Origin: Tubulanus polymorphus
Lineage: Eukaryota > Nemertea > Palaeonemertea > Tubulaniformes > Tubulanidae
DNA: 64,000 nt
Assembly: GCF_964204645.1 (NCBI RefSeq)
Contig: NC_134025.1
Location: 23,094,001-23,158,000, forward strand
Direction of reading: 5' to 3'
Positions 35,062-47,163 of the stretch are shown here, one piece after another; within the stretch, counting starts at the first letter, position 1, and every line of letters begins with the position of its first letter. The notes beneath the pieces were generated by a model. The model saw nothing but the letters and a program-made list of their open reading frames with translations, was not told where the DNA came from and searched no databases. A program made the translations under genes and the position numbers.

Positions 35062-36871
35062 TTAATTGTTTTTCTTGCGTGCATCGCAATCTTCAACCGT
35101 TAAACCCGTACGTTTGGGCTGCTGCTGATTCGGTTTCTCGTAATCGAGTTTCATGAAATATGAGCTGGGATGCAGTAGAATGCGCTCCATCGGGGGCTGT
35201 TGCTTCTTTCCGATTGCCTCTTCTAATATCGACATCGTTGGATAGGCTGAGGGTGAAAGGTGTACTGGGGTCGATGCTTCGTGACTTTCCAAGGGTCGGA
35301 GAACTCTGTCCAGACAAGTACCATCCGAATATCTCCTCTCCTTATGGACATCCGACAATATTCGTCTAACATCCACATGCTCTTTTAGTGTCGGGATGGT
35401 TGCAGGTAGAATCACTTCATCAAGGATCTCGTCAGCCGACCCAGCGGCGAGAGTCATCCGACGGTGCTTTTTGTAGACTTCCGCATCTACCAACCATTTC
35501 GGCTTAGGTTCGCTTCGTGGAGGTTTTGGCTTGTCCTCGAAATCACCGTGTTGGAAAGCGGATAGGGATAGTTCCAGTGGGATGAGTGTTCTCTTATAAA
35601 GATAAACGCTAATACGGTGGTGAAGATAGGATATCATAGCGAATATCCAAAGACATAATGGAAATATGGAAAGAAACGCTATGAAGTAGATTATACCAAT
35701 CAGCAACATTTCAGGCTCCTCTCGTCGTATCACAGGACATTTCGCCTGAAAGGAATAAATGTAGTTCTTACAAATTATTGTTCGCTTTAGAGCGTGAGAA
35801 TAAGGAACATTCACAAATGGAACATTTACAAAATCAATGGACAGGTTATACATGCCTTTATGATGGATTCATCTGATTGGTCGGCACAGTTATCGTTACC
35901 ATCGCATAAAAACTCCTTTCCAATACATCTAAACCATGTCAAATAGGTTTTGAAAATTTAGAAATGCTCATAAATAGATTCTACGTAGGCCTAGCAAATT
36001 TGGAGTTGGTTAACTACCGGTACTGAATTCGTTTGGTTATACGACAGTACCTGTTTGTATCACACTGGAATTCGTCTTTAGTGCAATTTCCCTCGTGGAA
36101 TCTTGTAAGTAAAGCCACAAAGCCGAGGCTCTCTCCGTCTCCGTTGGTGATGAATATAAAGTTTACAACGTTTGTCTGCGAAACGTAATTGATCAGGGAA
36201 TCTGTGGCGAAATGAATGCTGATCTCAGATAAATGTTTTCTCTCTTTACGTAAATACAGAAAATATATAGCTATCAACCTATAGGCCTAATCTATTCCCG
36301 CAAAAAGTAAATTAGATTTAAGTTATGAATTCATGAACCTTCGATGAATTTTAAGTAAAGAAGAAAGAAAAAGAAAAGAAGAAGCCTTATAGATTTTACA
36401 TACGATTGTGATGGCAAATGACACTCGTTGTATTTTTGTCAACGATGAAAAACTGGTCGTTTGAACATTCCTGCGATTCATTGTCCATGTAGATTTCATA
36501 AACCAAGAACTTTAAAAGCATTCGATAACCTAAATAACGAGCACCAAGTTTCGTTTATTCTATCATAAAGGATTCAAAGGATGAAAAAAAGGAAAAATAT
36601 AGCCTTGAGCTCGTCACCAGAGATTATTGCAATTACCTGGTTCGAAAGCTACTGTGATGTTGCAGAATGTGTTAGGGCGATACTTCCACAGTCTTGCTTG
36701 AGCATAGAAATGAGAATAAAAAAGTGAACTTTTATGTTCACTGTATGTTTTATCACAGTTACCAAAAATCGAATTTTCGAGTGTGAGAACTTTCAAATTC
36801 GGTGGACCAATCGTTGCCTCCGCAAAACCGCTAAGCGATAAACACGAAAGTAAAGGAAGAAACAGCAACAT
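35062..36871 (-). CDS. CUB-LDLa single-pass membrane protein
   Basis: Five exons on the minus strand: 36637-36871, 36404-36529, 36051-36201, 35856-35928, 35062-35745. Total 422 aa. The signal peptide starts at MLLFLPLLSCLSLSGFAEA. An upstream in-frame ATG (36935-36937) would add 22 residues but weaken the signal peptide. A CUB-like region follows (about 30-165; Cys pairs, ends NFIFITNGDGESLGF). One LDL-receptor class A repeat is next (NCTKDEFQCDTNRC, FLCDGNDNCADQSDE, last Cys in AKC). Then one membrane segment (IGIIYFIAFLSIFPLCLWIF) and a basic, Pro-rich cytoplasmic tail of about 190 aa. It is probably a cell-surface binding or adhesion receptor, but I recognise no ortholog. The LDLa-to-membrane junction needs a GC-AG intron (35746-35855): AAG|GCATGT is the only choice that keeps phase. 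It is divergent from the LRR gene, with about 460-530 bp between starts. Confidence 0.8.
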
Positions 36872-37397
36872 TCTAGCGGTTTGACAAAAATCCGTTATAA
36901 TCATCACTACGAAAAATATACAACAATGGTTTGTCATAGAAACAGTGTGTTAATTTCCCGATCCCGGAGATCAATTTGATCTAACTGGTAATCCTTTTCC
37001 ACGCATGTAGGCCATGGGTAGCATTTTGTATCAATCAAAGCCAATCATCTTACATGGAAAAAAGACCGCTCCCTATATTGACCCTCAACGATGGGTTTAA
37101 TATTGAATAGAAACGAGACGGCCGATTATTTTTCACAAATCGTTTTCAAATATTTGCTAGAAATTCGAAGCTGAAGTACTTTGTGATATTTACCCATAGT
37201 AAACTAAAGTCTGGCTTATCAACGAAAAGACACACTTTCAATATTAGATAACCAAACACGGATATCAGTGTTTCCAAGGGATTTGTTTATAGACGCTCCA
37301 TATCGAAATGCTAAATGCTTTTGATTATTGAAATTCTAATGCTTATAACGGGATTTGTAGATATTTTCTTGATTCTGGGATATAAAACGCGACGAAA

Positions 37398-40300
37398 ATG
37401 TCAATTGAGGAAAATAGGTGATGATAATGTTCATTGAGATTTTGAATAATAGTGTATTCTGGGTTCAATCTTACTCAAATCACTTAGATTCATGTATATG
37501 TGTCTACAGTAACTCCATGCTTAAATGAAAAAATAGGTATAAAACAATCTGAATATAGGCCTGTGTATAATGTGTATATTCAAATATTTCTTACTCAGTC
37601 CACTAACGGTTAAAGAACAAGAGCAACGTCGATTATTACCGGCAAAAAGGCAACAGCAAATCAAGAAGTTCTTTCGTACGAGGTCACATTCTCTACGGAG
37701 TCTTACAAACGAATCCGTCCCCGAAGATGGTCGTTTCTCGACAGAAACAACGCCACCAACCCCTTCATCAGTACTCGATATCACTTTACCTCGATCAGAA
37801 CTATCCGTTCGATACTCGCTTCACCCCAGTCCAGAAGGCTCAGATTCAGAATATGACACCGACATGGAAAACGAAGGTAAGATCCGTTGTCCTATCATGT
37901 GCTTTGGTTAATAGGCAAGCAGATTTTAAATCATTCGGTTAAAATCAAGTGGTCATTATTTTTGATTTCTTATCCAGTCGAAAAGGAAATATACGACCCA
38001 ACAGGCTGTTCCGTGTACATTTCCGCCTGTGAGAGAAATAACATTGTACCCATTCGTCACGTCCTGAACAATCTAACAAAGTCGACAATCAAGATGATCA
38101 ACATTGGCTTAGGACCTATTGATGTTTTAGCATTGAGCATGCCTCTATTGGTGAGTCCATGGGTCAATTGTAAAAATATATATGTCACTTCGATTGATCT
38201 GTGTGGTTGTATTTTTTGTAGACGAATATGACAGTCACCGAACTCGATTTATCAGAAAATCGAATAGAATCGGATGGTCTGTTCTATCTGACCGAAATGT
38301 TGAAAGAGAACGTGTGCATTACTGATTTGGTGAATATAGAATCTTCTCAACTCTATCAGATATCACAAAAACCTACGAAATTAAACGAATCTGGTCGTAT
38401 TATGAAGAATTTTTCACTCAGTGATACAAATCCCGTTCCATTGCTGTTGCAGAATTATATGAGGCCATAATATTATTGATTCTCAGCTAATTTCTCATCA
38501 AACTTATGACTTTCAGAGACTAGCTAACAATAATCTTGCATCTGATGGGGCTGTTTTGATCGGGGAGATTATCGCAATAAACACTACAATAAGAAATCTA
38601 GACATATCCGGTAAGGTGATCAGAGCTTTTGTGGTAGTCTAACCGATTGGAAAGCCCCAATTCACTTGGGTTAACGGGAATATTCTTTAATTCAGGTAAC
38701 AAGTTTACGGACTCGGATGTGATTCATATAGCTGGTCCATTGAAGGTATAATTTAAATCTGGCATGGGATGTGATTACTCCGTTGATAACTAAACACTTC
38801 CAACTAATCTCATCTCATAAATTCGAGGTTTTTCGTTTTCTTTTAGAAATCACGATTGAGGTCACTGAACATAAGTTATAATGAATTTAGAGAAGAAGGC
38901 GGAAAAGTGTTAGCTCCGGTAATAGGTAAAGGAAATCAAAATGGCTCATACATACTTGGAATTTGGCTTTCAAAAGGTTCATCTCATTCAATATCTAAGA
39001 TCGGTACGGTCTGGCAGAGGTCATGTTAAATATGGCTTGGGAATACCTCTCTCACTGATCCAGTCTTTTGTAGTTCCTCTAATCCATGATTGCTTTCCAC
39101 TGTTATCCGATACCCCGCCCCCATCAATTGAAATATTTTCCAAAGAGTTATTCAAATAGAAATATTTTTCTGGAATTGTCATGCAACAAGACAATGCTAT
39201 AAAACGTTTTTAGCTGAAAATGATATGTTGGAAGAACTTGACCTCAGCTGGAACCACTTCCGTCTAAAAGGCGCAGTTGCCATCGCGAAAGGGATCAAGG
39301 CAAGCATAAAATACTTCGAGCTTGATCATTTCATAACTGACCAACCTCGCTTTCTGATCCCTATCCGTATAATTAAAAGGAGAACGTTGGAATTCACCGC
39401 TTGGATTTATCTTGGAATGGATTTAGTAATAACGGCGCACTGGCGATCAGTCGCGCTTTGAAAGAGAACCGTACCCTACAAGAACTGGACCTATCCTGCA
39501 ATCGAATCAACGTTGAAGGCATCGTGCATATTTGTAAAGCTTTGGAAAAGAACGATACGTTAGAAGTTCTCAAAGTAATTCGAATGTCTTGACTTTATAC
39601 GGCGATGAAAAGAATCATACAATACATGTTATTCGTTTTGAAACAATTCAGGTTAACCAGAACTCAATTGGCACGAAAGCAGCCGAAAAACTTCTGGAAA
39701 CTATTGCAAAATCTGCAACTAGCCGCATACAGCATATCGAGTTTACGGTAAATTTACCACGAGTTAAAGCCTTTGAATAGTTAGTTGATATGATAGAATA
39801 TTCAATAAGCATGTTTCATATTTGTTCATGTATATCTTCAGGATACTGAAGTCGCCCGGAAAGGAATGTTACTAATTCGTGAAATACAAACAAAGAATGC
39901 GAATTTCGAAGCGTTTTTCAGTCGTTCAGTTTACAACGACGATCCATATGGTAAAAAAGTGCTCGAAAAAGATGCATGGTTCGGCAACCCGCTCCGACTT
40001 CTCATCGAGTACATGAGAGAAAATAACTTCCGAGTTATGGATCTATTCAAAGAATTCGACAGAGATGGTAGCTGGACCGTTACGCTTGATGAATTCAGAA
40101 AAGGTGTTAAGGTTTGTATGTCCGGGGTGACATATTCATCCACCAGCGTAAAACATTTCTAAACGATCCATTTTAATGCATGTTTCTTCAGTTGGCCAAG
40201 ATACCACTAAGTGACCTGCAGCTTGAGCAACTTATTGAACAGTTGGATGACAACAATAACGGCGAAATTGATTTCAGGTTGGTTATTATTACCAACTCTC

Positions 40301-40750
40301 AACTGGTTGTATATCTAATATATCTCATTTTGTCAACAATCATACCTACATTTCATTTTGCCCTGTGCTTGTAGTGAAATGGTTTTGGGTCATAGAAAAT
40401 TTAAGAGCAAGGAAAGACGGAGAAGAATCCAAAATGAGATGTTGGAAAAACTCAGATCAGATGTGTCTATCGAATCACCAACGAGTTCACCAATGCCCGT
40501 CAAAGTTTCCCCGATGTCATCTGCTCCGTCTAGTCCTAGACCAAAAAGCAGGCAGTCGCGGCCATTGACTCCAATAGCTACGTCAGGAAACTCTCCCACC
40601 TCAATGAGATCGTCTGCTAGCAGGTCGAGGACGAATGGCCGAGGTTCATCACGTCGAGTATCGAGGGTACAGGAAGTGGATGAAAATGAGAATGCACGTC
40701 ATGGTCCAAGAACGTCAAAACGCAAAAGTGTCACTACTACTGTCTCCTAA
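37398..40750 (+). CDS. LRRC74A: LRRC74-like leucine-rich repeat protein with EF-hands
   Basis: Thirteen exons: 37398-37417, 37599-37876, 37978-38150, 38222-38329, 38517-38610, 38696-38745, 38847-38925, 39214-39299, 39380-39574, 39652-39747, 39842-40111, 40192-40277, 40375-40750. Total 636 aa. The middle aligns closely with human LRRC74A: YISACERNNIVPIRH, then about 8 ribonuclease-inhibitor-type LRRs (ELDLSENRIESDGL, LDLSWNHFRLKGAVAIAKGI, LDLSCNRINVEGI). Two EF-hand loops follow: DRDGSWTVTLDE and DDNNNGEIDFSE, the latter completed across the last splice. The tail of about 110 aa is Ser/Arg/Pro-rich and probably disordered. The 20-nt first exon (MSIEEN) is the least certain part. The intron at 39300-39379 is GC-AG. 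AATAAA is at 40797-40802. Function in animals is poorly known; Ca2+ binding is inferred from the EF loops. Confidence 0.88.
39300..39379 (+). other. GC-AG intron in the LRRC74-like gene
   Basis: The exon ends AAG and the intron starts GCAAGC, close to the GC-AG consensus AG|GCAAGT. It is 80 nt and ends AAAAG. No usable GT lies near the exon end. The joined product GIKENVGIHRLDLSWNGF matches human LRRC74A GLRGNVTLTKLDLSMNGF residue for residue in length. Confidence 0.85.
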
Positions 40751-41099
40751 CTTATAAACAAATATCATTCCGCCTCGAAGCTACTTATTTCCGACAAATA
40801 AAACAGTACTCCATTATGTCATATGTTTGTTGTATTCTTAGTGAATAAATATATACTACATTCTATCTTTAGTGTGCTTTTATGTACATATAAATGCTTT
40901 CTTTGATTTTCGAAAATAAATGCATTTGAAATAAAATCTACACTCATATTGTTATCGTAATAATAAGTTAGGCTAAATAATTACTTTGTCTAAACAAGAA
41001 GATTTACTTAATGAATTCATATTTGATTGCACATTTCGCCAGTTCGTTTAGACCAGCACTAGCACATGGTAAACTTCCAAGATTTAGAACATGATCAAG
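40751..41099. other. Convergent 3' region
   Basis: 3' ends of the plus-strand LRR gene and minus-strand bHLH gene meet here within 350 bp. Several plus-strand AATAAA sites are visible (40797, and about 40842 and 40915). No other gene is seen. Confidence 0.6.
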
Positions 41100-43708
41100 T
41101 CAGTTGTCGTCGCCATTTTCTAAAAGACAGGCAATTTCTTCAGTTACTTTGGCAATAGCTGGGTTGTTCCTCCCGAGTATCGATAGATGTGGGATGACAG
41201 TTTCAAAATCCGCCATCGAATCGGGCTCTCTTCGAGACAATTGCCCTAGAGTTTCAGCGGCAATTTCTGAAATCGGGGGTATCAGCCCATCAACCTCATC
41301 TTCTCCATTTTCCGCATTTTGTTCTTCATGTATAACTTGATTGTTCGTCAGAAAGGTGTGCGTCTTCTCATCCTCAGATCGATTATCCGAGTTCTCCAAG
41401 ATGTCCTCATAATCGAGTCGATCTTGTCGTTTGGAAATGAACTCCCGTAAACCATCGACAATAGGATCGTCTTCCGGAATACTTTCAACGTCGACGAGAT
41501 ATCGAACTGTCTCCGCCAGGCAATCCTGGAAGCCAGCTCTGATGACATCTGAATGCTCCAGCGGAGGAAGTGGAACAGGGCCGTCGGTCACGTCAACTGG
41601 ACTTTCATTTTCGCCTGAAAGATGAAATAAAAAACTTATCTTATCATACCGATCATACAGGCATTATAATAGCAATTTCATATAACCGGAGAACGAAATT
41701 ATCAATTAGTTCAGCTTTTGAACAAAGAGCATATTGTATTGTCATGCTAGTTTCTAGAAATGACTAGGATTTCAGCTGCTCTCAGCATCCTTCCGGCAAG
41801 GCACGCGGCAGCTGCCAACACGTGGCTATTGTTTCCGTTATATTGTTAGGAAAATTACGCCATCTGCCATGTAGCCAGGTGTTTTGGCGGCAACGTGGAA
41901 TATGCAGTTGACGAATAGCATCACATGAATTATTTGATGTGCCTTCTTCATCAAACAATAAATTTCCTTGTTAGACCGCACGCGTCCGCGTTCTTCATAA
42001 TACATTCCAGGGTTTAATCTATTTATAGTCCTTTTTGGGCGTATAGGCGCGTGTAAACGCGTGCTTTATAGTAAACCAAACAATGGCAATGTTGGGAACA
42101 ATAAGGTACGTATCACCTGCCCCCGTGCCTCATGTCTTCCGAGACTTTTGCTTGATGATCATATCTAGATGTTGAAAAGTGATATGTTCAAGCATGGACG
42201 TATAAACTAGATTATACTGTCCATGGTTCAAGCAGGTCCATCAGTTCTTGGGATCGTGGCTGTTTCTATATGAGCTACGCAACAATTCACGACTGCTAAT
42301 ATAACATATGACAGTGACCGGTATACTTACAATTTTCGCTCCGTTCTGCCTCGGTGTTATTTGTCATGGAACGCATGTGATCCACTGTCATTTCTAATAA
42401 TCCTCGTTTCTGACGATTGCCCTGAATTGATAAAAACATATCAAATCGTGATAATTCAGTTAAATTCTGACGCAAGTGGCGATGATTTAAATTGCGGAGG
42501 ACGTTATCATCAATCTGGCGATAACTTAGTCTGAATACCCGTCGCTGTTACCGGTTCCCGTTGTTTGTGGAACGACGGCTAGGTACTAGACTAGCGATAA
42601 CTATGTGTCGTACGCGATGTTGATTAAAATCGAAAGATCTTTTTTTAACCATAAACATCGTGTAGATTTTGTACCAAAGAGCTTCATCGGGTTTGCTTTA
42701 CAGAGGTGTCTCGTAATTAAAAATCATAGCTTGTTGCCGAGCGAATTTTTCCGTAACGACGAGAAGCCTTCCTTTACATTTTAGTAAGGCTGTCACTATT
42801 AATCACGCTATATGTATATGTAGATGAATAATACCTTTTCTTGTCTCATTGACGATGGCAACAGGTTCTTTAAGTCGTCCATACTTCGGTTGATTCTGTG
42901 CTTCCGTCGTTTCTCTACAAAACGTCTATACGTGTGCAAGTCCTCCTGTCAAAAAGAGAATTGTGCAACAACCGTCATTGATGGTAAACGCGCTCGAATT
43001 CAAAACCACGACGTTAATGTGTATTTAATGAGAACAATCTAGTCGACACAAACAAACAGGTTTTTAAACTTCGTATTTCCCAGGGAACCACCGCAAGAAC
43101 CGTATTAGGTTCAACCGGTATAGTATCTCAGTAAAGAAAAGTTTTTTCTTATGTAAAGTAGACTCCGCCTAGGTCGGATTCGATCAACTCGAATGTTTTC
43201 TTAAATATTTTTTGACATACCATATATGAAAAACATAACATCCAACTCGGACATCAATTTGGACACATTTTGACGGTCCCAAAAGATCCAACTTGAGTGA
43301 AGTCTACTGTTTAGATAAATAAACATCACCAAAAAGTAACTTACCGTGTTGGTACGTTTTTTCGCTTTGCCGGCGTTTGACGCTCTTTGTTGTTTGTAAT
43401 GATCATTTTGTACAGCAGGCGCATTTCTGTAAAGAATGCACATAGAGTTCGATTTTTATCTAACGTTCGTGGATAAATACTTATCGATAAACTAAACAGT
43501 AATTGAATAGGACGACAATTTAGAAGTTTTTAGAAAGGATTATCATGATACCGATCAAACTAATGCGCTCAAATGGCTGCATATATACACATGAAATAGC
43601 TTTATATGGCATGGCCACGAATCTTAGAGAATATGCATAATTCAATTACCTTTCATCGGAATTATCCAACCCTTCTTGCATTAATATCGTTGCCTCTTTA
43701 TTTTCCAT
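41100..43708 (-). CDS. bHLH-Orange transcription factor (HES/HEY-like)
   Basis: Five exons on the minus strand: 43650-43708, 43345-43426, 42835-42945, 42331-42421, 41100-41614. Total 285 aa. Basic region and helix 1 are RRFVEKRRKHRINRSMDDL. The loop and helix 2 are GNRQKRGLLEMTVDHMRSM. An Orange-type segment follows (DVIRAGFQDCLAETVRYLVD), then a long acidic tail of about 115 aa. The family represses transcription at E- or N-box sites, often downstream of Notch. Unusual points: the position held by Pro in HES and Gly in HEY is Phe (RRFVEKRR), and the protein ends in NGDDN with no WRPW, WRPY or YRPW Groucho motif. The ortholog is therefore unclear; HEY-like and HELT-like are both possible. A TIR-like element lies in intron 2 (43156-43314). 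Confidence 0.85.
43156..43314. mobile_element. Short TIR-like element in bHLH intron
   Basis: GTAGACTCCGCCTAGGTCGG at the left and ...TTGAGTGAAGTCTACTG at the right are imperfect inverted ends. Internal CATCCAACTCGGACATC echoes the left arm. Non-coding. Confidence 0.5.
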
Positions 43709-46066
43709 TTCGAATCGCGAGATGTATTCCGTGTTAACTGGGTATACTGTATTTAATCCCTTCGGAGATGCAGTGTATAATGTTGCTATTGCGAAAGATA
43801 CGCAGATACGTGCGGCCTGGATGTCGGTGACTGTGTGACAAGATGTTCAAAAGAGATGTGAACTATATGGCTCCGGGTTTCACGAGTTGTATTGTTCAAT
43901 TGTGTATGCGAGGATGGCTTTGTTCCATTTGCCCAATGAGAATGGGCGTCTCTCCAGTTTACAATGGAATGTTCGGGACCCGCGTCTGTCGCTAAACCCG
44001 CACGTGTATTTACGCGAAAGATTTCCCAGGAAATATGAAATACGTTGAGAGTAACGCATAATCGTCACCAAGGCCGTTGATTCTAACGGAATCTCAAAAT
44101 ATGCACAATTGATTTCAAAAAATAGCGCACCAGGTCAAACCTACATTAGATATTCCGCCAATATTTGAATACGTGGTGCGCGTATTTTAAGTTAAAGAAA
44201 TTGAAAGCATAGATCTACATATTCGGGTATCGGGACCGTTGAGAATAAGCGAGATGGCTTAGAAACATCTCTTGGAAATAAAATATCTATATTCATATAC
44301 GTCTTGTTTTTATTGCATCATAGAGGCTGGACCGTTGAAATTGGCAATTGCGTAGTATTTATGACCAATGTACCTCTATTTACAATGTGCCTCTTTCAAT
44401 CAAAATGACGTAGCAACCGAATTGGAGAAATGAGTGCTGGCTTGTGTCTGAATAGCGATTGTAATTGTAATTGGTGAGCCCGTATATATCTTTTTTCAAA
44501 AAACGTGTCATTCGTGCGAAAGCAGGCCAACTATTGGAATTATCGCGTGTTCGGCGTAAGAAATTACTTCCTTGTAATTTAGAGAATTCGTCGTATAAAA
44601 ACTGTCACCATTATCATACCACGCGGCCATCGGGACACGTGTTTCACGTTGTGGGAACCGCACCGTTGATATCGATTGAGATGTTATTGCTATGAATTGG
44701 TCAATTGTATATGTATCTTAATTTTGCAAAACAATCGTTTATGACCGGTCATCAGTCGAAGATATGGTCAACTGAAGGCCAGTAGGCCAGGAATCTCGAT
44801 CATAATTTGAGTCTGCGGACGTGTGAATATCTTATAACTACGGCACATGTTAGAATTTTTTCTATTCGTTAATCATCAAGTAGATGATGAATAGTTTTTC
44901 TGGAAACGACAGCGGGGCACTCGCGTTCACCTCATGCGCCCGTCACGACCCGGTCATGAGGTGAGCTTGAATAAATAGTATTAATTACTCAATATTTACT
45001 TGAAAATATACGTTTTATTTTGGGCTCTCACCCGAATGCAGTTTTAGTGCCTTAGCACCATATCATCTTCAGCGGGAAGGCGACACTCATTAATATGATT
45101 TGATAGAATTATAAATAAAATTCAGATGATCTTATTTCAGATCTTAGCGATACATACACGAATATGTGATGTTTTCCCAAAGTAACATATAGACTACAAA
45201 AGCTTAATCATATAGCCTCAGCAACCATTGTTTGGGTATTTGTTGTAACTAATTTCGCATTCTCTTTCGGCCAAATTGATTCCAATTGAGATTTTTCACT
45301 TGATTGGATTTTCGTTGACCTCGTTTGTGGTGATGACAAATGATGTTGTTGAGGCCAACATAGCGGCGAACTTTCATATTGTGTCTCTGTGGTCTTAGTG
45401 TTGATACGTCCGTCGGCCATAGGAACAGGTGAACTACTATGTTTGGGCAATAACCTGTATCAATTGTGTTATTCACCTGTTGCGCACGCCTATTCATGAT
45501 GCGCAATTGGGTGACAATGGAGAAACTTGAAATTTCTTTAAGAAGATGTTTTATTTAATGTTACCATCCGCCACAGCTTTTCGACACATGCCTTTTACCC
45601 GTGAGTGTCCATGGTGAGGACGTTATAAATGTATTAAATGGGCGCTAAAACGCACAGGGAAGAACCGACACCGAGAAATTAGCTATAGTATATAGTTTGC
45701 AGTAGGCCCGAGACGATTGAAAACCTCGTCTCAGCTCTTACAAGGGTAAGGGTATAAATGAATATAATAAATATACATGCAATTTCTATTTCATACCATT
45801 TGTACTACATTATGATATTCGTATACGCGCACAAATCTGTTTGTCAATCACTAACAGCTGTATTTCTTCATTTTCGATCCACAAAACCGACGTCATCGTC
45901 GTAAACGCCTATACCAAACGTGGCTCGTTAGCGGGAAGCGAGGGATAATGATCTGACGACACCCTCACCCTCTACCGCAAAATCAGTTCCTTCCGTTTTT
46001 ATTTCAAAAGAAAATGTTACGCTGAAACGTTAAACTCACAGCTAAGAATAGACACAACTTTGTTCA
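43709..46066. other. Intergenic, no supported gene
   Basis: 2.4 kb between the bHLH start and the duplicated block. It includes the bHLH 5' region. Open frames at 44471-44695 and 45208-45506 show no recognisable domain. The stretch 44990-45080 (TTAGTGCCTTAGCACC, CATCTTCAGCGGG) looks like a decayed repeat end. Confidence 0.5.
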
Positions 46067-47130
46067 TTTTCTTAGTTGAAGTTATATCAATGGAAATTGT
46101 ACCATATTTATTGGGCGTCAAATTTTCAAAATTATTCAAAACAATGCAGGGAGAGTCCTGACCCCCTAAGTTCCAACCAAGACGAATCCGCCCAGATATT
46201 CCTCATGCTAGGAACATGCACGTATCCACTATCCCAATCAATAATCATATAATATCATCCGAATAGACCAAAACTATGACCACTGCTAATAAGCGAGCCT
46301 TACTTCAACTTGAGAAAGCATTTATTATGTATCATTTCTTTCGAAGTTGCGAAGTAGTGGTACCTTCATTGACTCTAAAACGTTTTAGAGTCCATGGTAC
46401 CGTATAGGGGTTTTTACTAATATGGAAAAAAATCGGAATCAGTTAAGATGATTTTTATAGTCAAATTCTTTGCGGTACTACTTCGTTGAAGAAATTTGGG
46501 GTGCGGTATTAGAACGGATTAGAAAAAATAATTGCAGCCTCTTTCTTCGTTTACAACATTTCCTTTAGGTCGGAATTATTCTAACATTTACGTTCCCTAT
46601 ACATGGAAAGTGTTCATCGTTCAGTGAGTCTTCAATTTTTTTATGATCCAATTTTGTTCGAAGGATACGTCATTTTGATTGATCCGTTCAGGGTTCCAAA
46701 AATACCGACAAGCGCATATGCTAACATTTATGATGGTATCTATACGGCAAGATGTATCAAATCATGTTGTTTCCAGCTCAATCAAGAGTTAAATCATACT
46801 CTACCTAGTTGATGACCGATTGCTTTGACATGGTATTTGGAATCGGTCACAATTATGGTATCATAGGGTACATGAATGGGCGAACGATCTTACATGTTAC
46901 GCTTAGATATATCGTTATCATTCTCTAATCCAACGTGTATGGCTACAATTCTTATTGCCAATCAAACGTCGATTTCCCCTCTTTCAACATGCTCTCTCAT
47001 TTCAAAATTTCTGACGGCTGCGAATCGATTTTTCATGTGACAGTTTGATTGTCAGTTCGGAGGAAAAATAGGTATATCCAGCAACTTTAAAAGCTCATGT
47101 ACATCAAAATCAACTGTCATTCGTTGGATG
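46067..47130 (+). repeat. 1.1-kb tandem duplication, copy 1
   Basis: A direct repeat of 47164-48192 with high identity and several small indels. Both copies start TTTTCTTAGTTGAAGTTATA and end CAACTGTCATTCGTTGGATG. No coding sequence is recognised in it. Confidence 0.92.
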
Positions 47131-47161
47131 GACATATCCGACACAAGAAAATATGCATATT
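47131..47161 (-). repeat. 31-bp templated filler at duplication junction
   Basis: The 31 nt between the two copies are an exact reverse complement of 49464-49494, in intron 2 of the downstream Cys-rich gene. They are not part of either copy. Confidence 0.9.
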
Positions 47162-47163
47162 CG

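Noticed and set aside
35062-35853. Continuous open frame running upstream of 35745 as an alternative N-terminus (MYNLSIDF...)
   Set aside because: It is intron sequence lying between the LDLa exon and the membrane exon; it lacks a signal peptide and breaks the LDLa repeat.
37570-37911. Alternative start MCIFKYFLL... for the LRRC74-like gene
   Set aside because: The segment before 37599 reads as an intron end (TTACTCAG acceptor). The short upstream exon at 37398 gives a clean in-phase start, though it is not certain.
44471-44695. 74-codon plus-strand open frame
   Set aside because: No homology recognised, no signal peptide or domain; length expected by chance.
45208-45506. Overlapping minus-strand open frames of 80-85 codons
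   Set aside because: No recognisable domain, no splice context tying them to a neighbour, and codon use like non-coding flank.
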